A stretch of DNA of 64,000 nucleotides from Pedobacter westerhofensis (GCF_900182595.1 NZ_FXTN01000015.1:62001-126000), one strand, 5' to 3'; shown: positions 53,410-62,968, counted from the first letter of the stretch. Notes: a model not told the origin generated them from the sequence alone. Translations and numbers: made by a program.

Positions 53410-53967
53410 ATGGAACAACAACTTAAAGAGATGGAGATCAGGCCAAATAAGATGGCTTTCCAGTTAGCGGTAGGCTTTTCTGTCTATACCGTGGTGCTGA
53501 TCTTTCTTTTCAAACTGCTGGGCATTGATATACAGGAGCAAAATGTACCTGTAGCTACCAAAGTAATGAGCGCAGTGTTATCTTACCTGCCATATGTACT
53601 GGTAATTCTTTATGCACAGATCAAACACAGAACTGAACTTGGCGGCTACATCACTTTTGGCAGGGCTTTTTCAACCGGGTTTAGGGTGAGCGCTACTGCG
53701 GGGCTGTTTATCGGGCTGCTGATGATCCTGTATTATAAAGTGCTGGACCCGGCTTCACTTGACCATATCCTGGAAATTGCTATGGAAAAAGCTGCTGAAA
53801 CTGCCGGTGACACTGCCAAGGCAGAACGCAGCGTAAAAGCTATGGCCCCTTATATGCCGATTATGATTGGTTTTGGGGCAGCAATTTCCTATACCATTTA
53901 CGGACTGATCATCAGCATTATTGGTGCAGCTGTTAACAAAAGAATAGCACCCATCAAATTCGACTAA
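53410..53967 (+). CDS. DUF4199 membrane protein
   Basis: A 185-residue Bacteroidota-specific membrane protein with four helices (about 17-36, 52-70, 85-105, 150-172) separated by a charged loop (MEKAAETAGDTAKAERSV). The family has no established role. It is followed by the strong terminator at 53994-54047 and ends the preceding gene run. Confidence 0.75.
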   Translation: MEQQLKEMEIRPNKMAFQLAVGFSVYTVVLIFLFKLLGIDIQEQNVPVATKVMSAVLSYLPYVLVILYAQIKHRTELGGYITFGRAFSTGFRVSATAGLFIGLLMILYYKVLDPASLDHILEIAMEKAAETAGDTAKAERSVKAMAPYMPIMIGFGAAISYTIYGLIISIIGAAVNKRIAPIKFD

Positions 53968-53993
53968 GCATTTGTGTGCAAACATAAATTTTA

Positions 53994-54047
53994 CAACGTG
54001 CAGGTTTTATCATTTTAATTGATAAAATTTGCACGTTGATTTTTTTA
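53994..54047 (+). terminator. intrinsic terminator after the DUF4199 gene
   Basis: A 19-bp stem (53994-54012 with 54020-54038, two G-U pairs) with a seven-base loop is followed by T7. It separates the pseudo-dihydroorotase run from the glycosyltransferase run. Confidence 0.88.
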
Positions 54048-54064
54048 ACCCCCGTAATACCTGC

Positions 54065-55015
54065 ATGGATATTTCCGTAGTCATACCTTTATATAACGAA
54101 GATGAGTCATTGCCCGAACTTACATCCTGGATTGCCAGGGTGATGGCAGAGCACCACTTTTCTTATGAGATTTTGTTTGTAGATGATGGCAGCACGGACA
54201 ATTCCTGGAAGGTAATTGAAGATTTAAAAATTGAATATCCCGCAGTAAAAGCGATCAAATTCAGACGCAATTACGGTAAATCTGCGGCGCTGAATGTAGC
54301 TTTTGAAGCTTCGCAGGGCGATGTGATCATTACGATGGATGCCGATCTGCAGGACAGCCCTGATGAGATCCCCGAATTGTACAGGAGGCTCCGTGAGGAG
54401 AAGATGGATATCATTTCCGGCTGGAAGAAAAAACGTTATGATCCGATCACCAAGACGATCCCTACCAAGCTGTTTAATGCGGCAACGCGCAGAATGTCGG
54501 GCATACAGCTCAATGATTTTAACTGCGGACTAAAGGCTTACCGCAGCGATGTGGTGAAAACCATCGAGGTTTACGGCGAGATGCACCGGTATATCCCGGT
54601 AATTGCCAAATGGGCGGGGTTTAAGAATATCGGAGAGCAGGTGGTAGAGCACCGTGCAAGAAAATACGGGGTCACCAAATTTGGTTTCAGCCGTTTTATC
54701 AACGGTTTCCTGGACTTGCTGTCTATATTTTTTGTCGGCAAGTTTGGCAAAAGGCCGATGCACTTTTTTGGTTCAATGGGCGTGCTCAGCTTTCTTGTTG
54801 GAACGGTGATGGCGCTATGGATCATCGGCGAAAAGCTATACCATATTTCCATGAATACATCCTACAGGGAAATCACAGACCAGCCCGGATTTTATATTGC
54901 ACTGGTTGCCATTATCCTGGGCTCACAGCTGTTCCTTACGGGATTTGTGGCAGAGCTGGTTACCCGTAATGCCTCAGAGCGCAACCAGTACCTGATAGAA
55001 AAAGAGATACTTTAA
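54065..55015 (+). CDS. membrane-linked family 2 glycosyltransferase (dolichol-phosphate mannosyltransferase-like)
   Basis: A 316-residue GT2 enzyme with an N-terminal GT-A domain (SVVIPLYNEDESLPEL, VDDGSTDNSW, DADLQDSPDEI as the metal motif) and two C-terminal membrane helices (about 233-255, 270-290). This layout is that of DPM1/GtrB-type enzymes that load a sugar onto a polyprenyl carrier. The ATG at 54065 is chosen over the upstream open frame, giving the standard MDISVV start. It is followed one base later by another GT2 gene. Confidence 0.85.
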   Translation: MDISVVIPLYNEDESLPELTSWIARVMAEHHFSYEILFVDDGSTDNSWKVIEDLKIEYPAVKAIKFRRNYGKSAALNVAFEASQGDVIITMDADLQDSPDEIPELYRRLREEKMDIISGWKKKRYDPITKTIPTKLFNAATRRMSGIQLNDFNCGLKAYRSDVVKTIEVYGEMHRYIPVIAKWAGFKNIGEQVVEHRARKYGVTKFGFSRFINGFLDLLSIFFVGKFGKRPMHFFGSMGVLSFLVGTVMALWIIGEKLYHISMNTSYREITDQPGFYIALVAIILGSQLFLTGFVAELVTRNASERNQYLIEKEIL

Positions 55016-55016
55016 T

Positions 55017-55985
55017 ATGTTTTTCTCGATCATTATCCCCTTATACAACAGGCCGCAGGAAATAGATGAACTGCTGGCAACGCTTGCGCTGCAGACCTAT
55101 CCGCAGTTTGAAGTGCTGGTGATCGAAGACGGCTCTTCGCTGAGCGCAAAAGATATTGTAGAAGGATATGCTGATCAGCTCGACATCAGCTATTACTATA
55201 AAGAGAATGCAGGGCAGGGATTTGCCAGGAACTATGGTTTTGAACGGGCAAAGGGCGATTACTTTGTGATCTTTGATTCTGATTGCCTGATTCCGCATGA
55301 CTACCTGGAGATCGTTAAAGACTACCTTTACGACCATGACCTGGACGCCTACGGTGGCCCCGATGCAGCTCATGAAAGTTTTACCGATGTTCAGAAAGCT
55401 ATCAGTTATGGCATGACTTCGGTATTTACCACAGGAGGGATCAGGGGCAATAAAAAGCATGTGGGGCAGTTTCATCCCAGGAGTTTCAATATGGGAGTTT
55501 CGCGCGAAGTCTGGGAAAAAGCCGGTGGTTTTAAGATCACCAGGCTGGGTGAGGATATAGAATACAGTATCCGGATCCATGAAAACGGTTTTAAGATCGG
55601 GTTAATTCCCGGTGCGCGGGTTTTTCACAAAAGAAGGACCAGCCTGATCCAGTTTTACAGGCAGATCCATTTCTTTGGACGTGCCAGGATAAATATTTAT
55701 AAACATTTTCCGGCTGAATTGAAACTGGTGCATTTCTTTCCGGCGGTGTTCACATTGGGCATCATGCTGGTGCTTTTGCTGAATATTTTTTATCCGCCAC
55801 TGGGACATGTTGGGAACGTATTCCTTTTGGTATACTTTATGTTGATATTTTTTCATTCCCTTATCCTTAACCGTTCATTAAAAGTTGCATTTTTGAGCAT
55901 CATATCCTCATTTATACAATTGACAGCCTACGGCCTGGGATTTATTCAGGATTTTATAAAAAGAATAGTACTTAAGCAACAATGA
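55017..55985 (+). CDS. family 2 glycosyltransferase
   Basis: A 322-residue GT2 enzyme with SIIIPLYNRPQEIDEL, EDGSSL, and the DSDCLIPHDY metal-site segment, followed by GGFKITRLGEDIEYS and a pair of C-terminal membrane helices (about 240-285). It is translated directly after the dolichol-phosphate type enzyme and probably acts in the same glycan pathway. The 3' end overlaps the next membrane gene by four bases. Confidence 0.85.
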   Translation: MFFSIIIPLYNRPQEIDELLATLALQTYPQFEVLVIEDGSSLSAKDIVEGYADQLDISYYYKENAGQGFARNYGFERAKGDYFVIFDSDCLIPHDYLEIVKDYLYDHDLDAYGGPDAAHESFTDVQKAISYGMTSVFTTGGIRGNKKHVGQFHPRSFNMGVSREVWEKAGGFKITRLGEDIEYSIRIHENGFKIGLIPGARVFHKRRTSLIQFYRQIHFFGRARINIYKHFPAELKLVHFFPAVFTLGIMLVLLLNIFYPPLGHVGNVFLLVYFMLIFFHSLILNRSLKVAFLSIISSFIQLTAYGLGFIQDFIKRIVLKQQ

Positions 55986-56770
55986 TAAATTTTTTAAAAG
56001 AGACTACGTTTACGGTTAATGAGGTAATAGGTAAATCCTGGGACCTAACCAGGCGTCATTATTTTTCTATTTCCACCTTGTGTTTTCTGATGTTTATTAC
56101 GTCGAATGCCTCCGGACTGATGGCTTTTTTAATCAAGGATGTGAATAAGGGGCTTAGTGCGCTGATGGCTTTCTTTTTTATCATCATGTACTTCACCATC
56201 AACCTCTCACTGTTAAAATATATCTTTCATTTGCTGGACGATGAGGAACATGATGTGAGTATCGTGAGCACACTGCCAACCCGCCAGCAGATTATCAGGT
56301 TTGTGGTAGGGATGCTTTATTTTATGCTGGTGATTATCGGCGTGTACTGTGTAGTAATCCTGGTTGCATTTCCGTTTATCTACACAGGGATCAGGATGCC
56401 CGTGATCACCAATATCGCCATAGGCGTAGGGGTGGTTGCCATTTTCATTACCTGGGTAAGGATTTCCTTCTTTCCTTTTTTTATTATCGATAAGAATGAA
56501 CCGCCCTTTGGATCATTGAAGTTCAGCCTGGCAATTACTAAGGGCAATTTCACCAAAATATTGCTGCTGTTACTGGTCCTTGGCGGATTTTATGTCCTGT
56601 GCCTGGTGCTGATCGCCTTACAATATCCTGTGATCGCATTTTTTGTTAATATTTTCAGTTCTTTTATTATCGTTCCATTATCAAGTGTGGCGCTCACGAT
56701 TGCCTACAGGAAGATGATGAGCGAATATCAGGGCGATGAAAACCCGGATATTATTCACAATATAGTTTAA
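55982..56770 (+). CDS. hypothetical polytopic membrane protein
   Basis: A 262-residue protein with about six hydrophobic helices spread through the chain, starting MINFLKETTFTVNEVIGKSWDLTRRHY. I do not recognise the family. It overlaps the upstream glycosyltransferase by four bases and precedes the GH3 gene by seven, so it is probably part of one operon with them. Confidence 0.7.
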   Translation: MINFLKETTFTVNEVIGKSWDLTRRHYFSISTLCFLMFITSNASGLMAFLIKDVNKGLSALMAFFFIIMYFTINLSLLKYIFHLLDDEEHDVSIVSTLPTRQQIIRFVVGMLYFMLVIIGVYCVVILVAFPFIYTGIRMPVITNIAIGVGVVAIFITWVRISFFPFFIIDKNEPPFGSLKFSLAITKGNFTKILLLLLVLGGFYVLCLVLIALQYPVIAFFVNIFSSFIIVPLSSVALTIAYRKMMSEYQGDENPDIIHNIV

Positions 56771-56777
56771 CCTGTTT

Positions 56778-58283
56778 ATGGGATTAAAAGCGGCATTAAG
56801 TAAACAGTTTGCGGCCTTTGTTGTAAGGAGCGTTGCCAAATGGAAAAAGAATGCGGTTGCGGCGCAGCAGGAAACCCTTCTGGCCTTACTGGCGGCTGCA
56901 AAAGATACAGCTTTTGGAAATGACCATGGTTTTGCAGCAATCAGAAACTACGAAGATTTTAAGAAACAGGTTCCTGTGCGGGACTATGAAGAACTGCGCC
57001 CTTATATTGACAGGGTAGTTGCGGGGGAGAGGGATGTCATGTGGAAGGGCAAGCCTGCCTATTTTGCGAAAACATCTGGTACTACCTCGGGCGCAAAATA
57101 TATTCCTATTTCCAGGGAGTCGATGCCGGAACATATTAAGGCGGCACGTAATGCCCTGCTTACCTATATCCATGAAACCGGCAATGCCAGCTTTGTAAAC
57201 GGCAAAATGATCTTTTTGCAGGGCAGCCCGGTGATGACGGAGAAAAGTGGCATTAAGGTAGGCCGGTTATCGGGCATTGTGGCCAATCTTGTGCCTGCCT
57301 ATTTACAAAAAAACAGGCTCCCTTCCTATGCTACCAATTGCATCGAGGACTGGGAAGAAAAGGTGAATGCGATCGTAGAAGAGACCTACTGTGAAGACAT
57401 GACCCTGATATCGGGTATCCCGCCCTGGGCACAAATGTATTTCGACAGGCTGAGCGAGAAATCCGGCGGAAAGCAGATCAAAGATATCTTTAAGAATTTT
57501 CAGCTGTTTGTTTACGGCGGGGTAAATTACGAGCCCTACCGTGCTAAAATAGAAGCAAGCATCGGCAGGAAGATCGACACGATTGAGACTTATCCTGCAT
57601 CTGAAGGATTTATTGCTTACCAGGATAGCCAGGCCGATAAAAGCCTGCTGCTGCTGGCAAAAGCAGGGATGTTTTACGAGTTTATCCCTGCAGATGAATA
57701 TTACAATGACAAGCCTTCGCGCCTGAGCCTTGGAGAAGTAGAGCTCGGCCAGAATTACGCTTTGATCTTAAATACAAATGCAGGGCTATGGGGCTACAGC
57801 ATTGGTGATACTGTTAAGTTTGTCTCTAAAAATCCATACAAGATCCTGGTTACGGGAAGGATCAAACATTTTATCTCTGCCTTTGGTGAGCATGTGATTG
57901 GCGAGGAAGTAGAACAGGCATTACTGGCCGTAGCAAATGAAGAAGGGGTAGGTATTACAGAATTTACCGTAGCTCCCCAGGTGAACCCTGAGCCGGGAGA
58001 ACTTCCTTATCACGAATGGTTTATCGAATTTGCCGATGTGCCGCAAGACATCGTTGCCTTTGGTAAAAAAGTAGATAAGGCCTTGCAAAAGAAAAATATT
58101 TACTACTTTGACCTTATTGAAGGTAAAATTTTGCAGCCGCTGATCATCCGGCCCTTACAGAAGGATGCATTTGTAAACTACATGCGTGCCGAAGGTAAGC
58201 TTGGCGGACAGAACAAAGTTCCGCGGTTATCAAATGACAGAAAGATTGCAGACGACCTGATTAAAATGATGAATAAGATTTGA
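56778..58283 (+). CDS. bacterial GH3-family adenylating enzyme
   Basis: A 501-residue member of the GH3 acyl-adenylate superfamily. Recognisable segments are FAKTSGTTSGAKYIPIS (the phosphate loop, about residues 94-110), LFVYGGVNYEPYR, YPASEGFIAYQ and ILVTGRIKHFISAFGEHV. Plant members conjugate amino acids to auxin or jasmonate, while the bacterial substrate is unknown. It overlaps dxr by four bases. Related genes are common in Bacteroidota. Confidence 0.85.
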   Translation: MGLKAALSKQFAAFVVRSVAKWKKNAVAAQQETLLALLAAAKDTAFGNDHGFAAIRNYEDFKKQVPVRDYEELRPYIDRVVAGERDVMWKGKPAYFAKTSGTTSGAKYIPISRESMPEHIKAARNALLTYIHETGNASFVNGKMIFLQGSPVMTEKSGIKVGRLSGIVANLVPAYLQKNRLPSYATNCIEDWEEKVNAIVEETYCEDMTLISGIPPWAQMYFDRLSEKSGGKQIKDIFKNFQLFVYGGVNYEPYRAKIEASIGRKIDTIETYPASEGFIAYQDSQADKSLLLLAKAGMFYEFIPADEYYNDKPSRLSLGEVELGQNYALILNTNAGLWGYSIGDTVKFVSKNPYKILVTGRIKHFISAFGEHVIGEEVEQALLAVANEEGVGITEFTVAPQVNPEPGELPYHEWFIEFADVPQDIVAFGKKVDKALQKKNIYYFDLIEGKILQPLIIRPLQKDAFVNYMRAEGKLGGQNKVPRLSNDRKIADDLIKMMNKI

Positions 58284-59446
58284 AAAATATAACAATACTG
58301 GGGTCTACAGGCTCTATTGGTACCCAGGCGCTGGAAGTGATCCGGGCAAACCCGACATTATATCATGTAGTTGCGCTCAGTGCTAATTCCAATGCCGCAT
58401 TACTGATTGAGCAGTCGATGGAATTTCTGCCCGAGGTGGTGGTGATCACTGATGACAGTAAGTATGCTGCGGTAAAATCGGCCCTGGCCGGATTGCCGGT
58501 TAAGGTACTTGCCGGAGAAGCTGCGCTATGTGAAGCTGCATCCCTGGAAGGTTCAGACCTGGTGCTTACTGCCCTGATGGGCTCCGTTGGTCTGCGCCCT
58601 ACCATTGCTGCTATTGAAGCAAAGAAAACTATCGCGCTGGCCAATAAAGAAACATTGGTAGTAGCGGGAGAACTGATCACTCGTCTGGCTGCGCAGCATG
58701 GCGTAAAGATCATCCCTGTAGATTCTGAACATTCTGCGATTTATCAGTGCCTGACAGGTGAAAGACTGGATACCATTGAAAAAATTTATATCACTGCTTC
58801 GGGCGGCCCGTTCAGAGGCAAAGACAGGAATTTCTTAGCAGGAGTAACTAAAGAACAGGCATTAAAACATCCCAACTGGGTAATGGGTGCCAAAATCACT
58901 ATTGATTCTGCTTCATTAATGAACAAAGGACTGGAAGTGATCGAAGCCAAATGGCTGTTTAATCTGGATATCAGTCAGATTGATGTGATTGTACATCCAC
59001 AATCTATTGTACATTCTATCGTTCAGTTTAATGACGGGTCAATGAAGGCTCAGCTGGGCTTACCGGATATGAAACTGCCTATCCATTATGCCATGGCTTT
59101 TCCAGAAAGGATAGAGAGTAAATTTCCAAGGTTTAATTTTTTGGATTACCCTGAATTTACTTTTGCAAAAGCGGATATGGATACTTTCCGCAATCTCGGC
59201 CTTGCCTATACGGCACTGGAAAAAGGTGGAAACATGCCATGCATCATTAATGCTGCCAATGAAGTGGTAGTGGATGCCTTTTTGAATGATCAGATCGGCT
59301 TTCTGGGGATGAGCGACGTAATCGCAAAATGTATGTCTGATTTGCCTTTCATCGCCGAACCGGGCCTAGATAATTATTTAGAAACAGACGAGCTTACACG
59401 TATATTTGCCCGTGAGCTTGTAACAAAAAAACATTTAGCGATCTAA
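58280..59446 (+). CDS. dxr: 1-deoxy-D-xylulose-5-phosphate reductoisomerase
   Basis: Second step of the MEP isoprenoid pathway. The 388 residues have the NADPH loop ILGSTGSIGTQALEV (residues 5-19), the metal-binding PVDSEHSAIYQCL, and ASGGPFRG and SASLMNKGLEV segments. The start is a TTG overlapping the GH3 stop. Followed by rseP, as is frequent in bacteria. Confidence 0.97.
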   Translation: MKNITILGSTGSIGTQALEVIRANPTLYHVVALSANSNAALLIEQSMEFLPEVVVITDDSKYAAVKSALAGLPVKVLAGEAALCEAASLEGSDLVLTALMGSVGLRPTIAAIEAKKTIALANKETLVVAGELITRLAAQHGVKIIPVDSEHSAIYQCLTGERLDTIEKIYITASGGPFRGKDRNFLAGVTKEQALKHPNWVMGAKITIDSASLMNKGLEVIEAKWLFNLDISQIDVIVHPQSIVHSIVQFNDGSMKAQLGLPDMKLPIHYAMAFPERIESKFPRFNFLDYPEFTFAKADMDTFRNLGLAYTALEKGGNMPCIINAANEVVVDAFLNDQIGFLGMSDVIAKCMSDLPFIAEPGLDNYLETDELTRIFARELVTKKHLAI

Positions 59447-59477
59447 TTTTTAATAATAAAACATACAATAGAAATAT

Positions 59478-60809
59478 ATGAACGGATTGATTATGGTTGC
59501 CCAGTTATTATTGGGATTATCAATATTGGTAATCTTGCACGAACTGGGGCATTTTCTTGCAGCGAGGGCTTTTGGTATTAAAGTAGAGAAGTTTTATTTA
59601 TTCTTTGATGCCTGGGGCGTAAAGCTGTTTAGCATTACCAAAGGAGGAGTGGAGTACGGTATCGGATGGCTGCCATTGGGCGGTTATGTGAAAATAGCGG
59701 GAATGATAGATGAATCGATGGACAAAGAACAGATGGCCCTGCCTGCCCAGCCCTGGGAGTTCAGGTCTAAACCGGCATGGCAGCGTCTGATCGTGATGCT
59801 TGCAGGTGTATTTGTAAACATCGTTGTAGGGATATTTATCTTCTGGATGCTGACCTTCAAATTTGGTGAAACGTATATCGCAAACAGCTCTGTAGTAAGT
59901 GGAATAAACCCGGGAGTGATCGGAAAACAGATCGGCCTGAAGCAGGGCGACCGTGTGATTGCTGTAAACGGAAAGAAAATCGTTCGCTTCGAAGAGCTGC
60001 TGAGCTCTAAAGTGCTGATGGGAAATACCAACCTAACGATCAGCCGCGAAGGTAAAACGTTGGATATTAAAGTTCCTGATAATATTCTGAATAAGGTGGC
60101 TGATCTGGGGATCGAGGAATTTATTAGCAGAGCACCGCTACAGACAAGTACGGTTGATACCGTAGCACCTGGAAAAAGTGCATTCCGCGTAGGCATGCAA
60201 AAGGGCGACCGCATTGTGGCAGTAAATGAGGTTCCGGTGAAATATAATGTGGATGTGATCCGTGAGCTGAAAAGAAAGAAACCCGGTAAACTGATGGTAG
60301 ACGCCTACCGCAGCAACGAGCTTCTCCATTTTGAACTGTCAACTGATAGTGCAGGTACGATTGGTATAGGTTTCAATTTCGACGAAGTGAAGGAAGAAAC
60401 AATCAATTATGGTCTTTTTGCAGCTTTGCCAATAGGGGTGAACCAGGCATGGACCTCCTTTAGTGACAATGGAAAAGGGATATGGAAAGTACTGAGCGGT
60501 AAAATCAAAGCTGACAAGGCATTCTCCGGGCCTGTAGCCATTGCACAGAAGGTGTATGGTGGTGTCTGGATCTGGTCGCATTTCTGGGCTTCTACTGCAT
60601 TAATTTCTATTGCGCTGGCATTTATGAACCTGCTGCCTATACCGGCTTTAGACGGGGGGCACGTAGTGTTCCTGTGTGTAGAAATGGTGAAAGGAAAACC
60701 ACTGGGAGATAAATTCATGGAGACCGCGCAGATTGTTGGTTTTGTGATGCTGTTGTCGCTGATGGTATTTGTGATTGGGAACGATATTTTTAAGGCATTT
60801 ATCAAGTAA
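59478..60809 (+). CDS. rseP: RIP metalloprotease RseP
   Basis: Intramembrane site-2 protease that cleaves anti-sigma factors and signal peptides. The 443 residues have the HELGH zinc motif in the first helix (about residue 22), two tandem PDZ domains (about 130-205 and 215-290), and NLLPIPALDGGH near the C terminus. It may act on FecR-type anti-sigma factors such as that at 14361, by analogy only. Confidence 0.95.
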   Translation: MNGLIMVAQLLLGLSILVILHELGHFLAARAFGIKVEKFYLFFDAWGVKLFSITKGGVEYGIGWLPLGGYVKIAGMIDESMDKEQMALPAQPWEFRSKPAWQRLIVMLAGVFVNIVVGIFIFWMLTFKFGETYIANSSVVSGINPGVIGKQIGLKQGDRVIAVNGKKIVRFEELLSSKVLMGNTNLTISREGKTLDIKVPDNILNKVADLGIEEFISRAPLQTSTVDTVAPGKSAFRVGMQKGDRIVAVNEVPVKYNVDVIRELKRKKPGKLMVDAYRSNELLHFELSTDSAGTIGIGFNFDEVKEETINYGLFAALPIGVNQAWTSFSDNGKGIWKVLSGKIKADKAFSGPVAIAQKVYGGVWIWSHFWASTALISIALAFMNLLPIPALDGGHVVFLCVEMVKGKPLGDKFMETAQIVGFVMLLSLMVFVIGNDIFKAFIK

Positions 60810-60817
60810 TCCGATAT

Positions 60818-61120
60818 ATGAGCACGTTATCCATTTTTAAGAAAGTAGCTATTGCCGAAGGTGTTTCGTACCTGGCTTTGCTGCTGATCGCTATGCCGTT
60901 GAAATACTTTGCAGGCATGCCCCTGGCAGTGAAATATACCGGATGGGCACACGGGTTGCTGTTTGTGCTTTATGTTATATTCGTGATCATGTGTGCCATG
61001 GAGTATAAATGGAAATTTGGTAAGATCCTATTGGTGTTTTTTGCGTCGTTGTTACCTTTTGCACCCTTCATTGTAGAGAAACGTTTGCATGAAGGTGCTG
61101 AAGATCAGATAAAAGTATAA
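60818..61120 (+). CDS. DUF3817 membrane protein
   Basis: A 100-residue small membrane protein with three helices (about 12-30, 40-62, 67-85), KVAIAEGVSYLALLLIAMPLK and KYFAGMPLAVKYTGWAHG typical of DUF3817. The role is unknown. It is eight bases after rseP and the last gene before tRNA-Leu. Confidence 0.8.
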   Translation: MSTLSIFKKVAIAEGVSYLALLLIAMPLKYFAGMPLAVKYTGWAHGLLFVLYVIFVIMCAMEYKWKFGKILLVFFASLLPFAPFIVEKRLHEGAEDQIKV

Positions 61121-62774
61121 TATTTAAAATAAGGCTTGGATATATAGGCCTGAATTTATACATTTGCATCCCGCTTAATAAGCAATGCCCAGTTGGCGGA
61201 ATTGGTAGACGCGCTGGTCTCAAACACCTGTGGGAAACCGTGCCGGTTCGACTCCGGCACTGGGTACTAACCGGACTCTTGTCCAAATTGATTAAGGATT
61301 GCTCATCAAAAAGCAGTCCTTTTTCTTTGATTTTCAGTAAGTTATCGTGAAATGTAGGATTAATAAAAGCGGTTCTAAAAGCCCCTTCACCCCATGTCAG
61401 ATTATCTTTGAACACACCTCTAATCAACGTTTGCTTCTGAACAATGTTCCCTTTATCGTAAATGTCATGTAGTTTGGACATATAAGGCATGAGACGTTCT
61501 TTTATATTCTCATCAGTAAGTATTAATGATTTATGATTACCGTTAATAGAAGATTCTAAAATGGCCTTATCCTCTTTAAATTTTTTAAACCAAGTCTGAT
61601 AAGTTGAACTCTCAATCTCATTATTCATCAACCGCTCTTCTAGCTGGTATATTTTTAGATTTAGTTTTTCTAATTCCTCAATAGCTCTTTGATGTTTTTC
61701 TTTTTTGAGCTTCATTGGCTCTGCCATCAATGCTTTAGCCTTCTCTATAAGAAATTGTATGTGATGCTCTTTAAAACTTAACGCTTTTAAAACCTTTTCA
61801 AATTTTTCATGGATTAGAATCCCAGGTACGTTTACGCTTGTATGTTTAGTGCATCTATAATACAAATAATAGTCCTTACGCCCTTTTGTCCAGCCCGCAG
61901 TCATGCTTTGGCCGCACCAGCAATAAAGAACACCCCTTAGTGGGAAATCTTCGGTAGGCTGTACCCTTGTCCTTCTCTTTCCTGCATTCAGCATTTTTTG
62001 AACAAGCCAATATTCAGTTTCCGGAATAATAGGCTCATGAATTGCCTTCACATACTTTTCTGGTAGTTCTTTTAAAGAGGGAACTTTTATCAATCCAGCA
62101 TATACACAATTATGCAATATATCCTGAATCGCTGTATTACCCGTATATTTAAAGCCAAGTGATTTCGCATTCTTGTAAATAATATAGGGAGGTATTCCTA
62201 ATAGGTAATCATGAAAAATCTTCTCCACTACCTTTGCTTGTTCACTATTTATCTCTATTAAATTCTTTTTGGTGCCGTCTATAATGTTATTATAGCCATA
62301 TGGGGCACGGCCAAGATAACGACCACTTTCTTTAGCATTCCTCACGCCTTGCTTCGTTCTCTGCCTTATATTGAACAACTCCTTGTTGGCCATCAAATAA
62401 TCAAGTGCTCGTTTCATGAAGACATCAGGATCAGAAGTGTCTAAATCTAATCTCTCCGTTGTAGCTAAAACTTTCACACCATATTTTTTTTCTAATTCAG
62501 CTATTTTCATTAAAGCTTCAGGTAGATTTCGGCTGAAGCGGTCATGATCCATTACAATAAGATATTGACAGCGCCCTTTATATTTTTTAATAAAGTCTTC
62601 TAAAGCCTTGTAATCTGGACGATCAAATGTATAACTACTTTCTCCATTATCTTTGAATAAACCACTTAATTCAAGTTTATTCCTTCTGCAATATTCTTTA
62701 ATTGAAGATTCTTGATATTCTAATGATTTTGACTGGTCTTTTGAACTTAGACGCATATATCCAATCGCATTCAT
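61068..62774 (-). CDS. large serine recombinase (site-specific integrase) of an integrated element
   Basis: A 568-residue large serine recombinase. The resolvase domain (about 1-140) has the catalytic serine in GYMRLSSK (residue 10) and arginines in DHDRFSR; a recombinase domain (about 150-265), a zinc ribbon (CWC and YYRC, 285-308) and a coiled coil (about 355-410) follow. From about residue 503 the frame reads antisense through the tRNA-Leu and into the DUF3817 gene, so those last 66 residues are of host origin, probably not the native end. The composition is clearly more AT-rich than the host. The start overlaps the small upstream ORF by four bases. Confidence 0.88.
   Translation of the reverse strand: MNAIGYMRLSSKDQSKSLEYQESSIKEYCRRNKLELSGLFKDNGESSYTFDRPDYKALEDFIKKYKGRCQYLIVMDHDRFSRNLPEALMKIAELEKKYGVKVLATTERLDLDTSDPDVFMKRALDYLMANKELFNIRQRTKQGVRNAKESGRYLGRAPYGYNNIIDGTKKNLIEINSEQAKVVEKIFHDYLLGIPPYIIYKNAKSLGFKYTGNTAIQDILHNCVYAGLIKVPSLKELPEKYVKAIHEPIIPETEYWLVQKMLNAGKRRTRVQPTEDFPLRGVLYCWCGQSMTAGWTKGRKDYYLYYRCTKHTSVNVPGILIHEKFEKVLKALSFKEHHIQFLIEKAKALMAEPMKLKKEKHQRAIEELEKLNLKIYQLEERLMNNEIESSTYQTWFKKFKEDKAILESSINGNHKSLILTDENIKERLMPYMSKLHDIYDKGNIVQKQTLIRGVFKDNLTWGEGAFRTAFINPTFHDNLLKIKEKGLLFDEQSLINLDKSPVSTQCRSRTGTVSHRCLRPARLPIPPTGHCLLSGMQMYKFRPIYPSLILNIILLSDLQHLHANVSLQ
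61136..61166 (+). promoter_or_regulatory. tRNA-Leu promoter
   Basis: TTG (61136-61138) and TACATTTG (61159-61166) separated by 20 bases, a good Bacteroidota consensus match, with transcription starting about 15 bases before the tRNA. Confidence 0.65.
61187..61266 (+). tRNA. tRNA-Leu (anticodon CAA)
   Basis: Type II tRNA with acceptor arms GCCCAGT and ACTGGGT, D arm GGCGGAATTGGTAGACGC, anticodon loop CTCAAAC giving CAA, a long variable arm and T arm with GGTTCGACTCC. Decodes TTG. The 3' CCA is not encoded. Its 3' end is the apparent insertion site of the element to the right. Confidence 0.93.
61294..61328 (+). terminator. terminator of the tRNA-Leu transcript
   Basis: A 10-bp stem (61294-61303 with 61312-61321, one G-U pair) followed by TTTTCTTT. 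It lies within the recombinase frame on the opposite strand. Confidence 0.7.
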
Positions 62775-62968
62775 ATTTCCTCCTTTAAAATGATTTCAAC
62801 AATGATTTCTGCTATTAAAGTTAGTAAAATATCTTCGCTTTGACTAATTTTATGGCCATTATTTTTGCCTAAATTCTCTTCAAATTCCGACTCATTGGTC
62901 ATATTCTCTACAATCAAAATCGGGTTTCTATATTCAACTTCATTTTCCATCTTAATAGTATTAAGCAT
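62771..62968 (-). CDS. small ORF coupled to the serine recombinase
   Basis: A 65-residue acidic protein, not recognised (with possible internal start at 62950). Asparagine/glutamate-rich first half, amphipathic isoleucine-rich end (ILLTLIAEIIVEIILKEEI). It overlaps the recombinase ATG by four bases (ATGA), the arrangement of translational coupling. Small genes next to integrases can be excision factors, but no such similarity is visible. Confidence 0.5.
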   Translation of the reverse strand: MLNTIKMENEVEYRNPILIVENMTNESEFEENLGKNNGHKISQSEDILLTLIAEIIVEIILKEEI

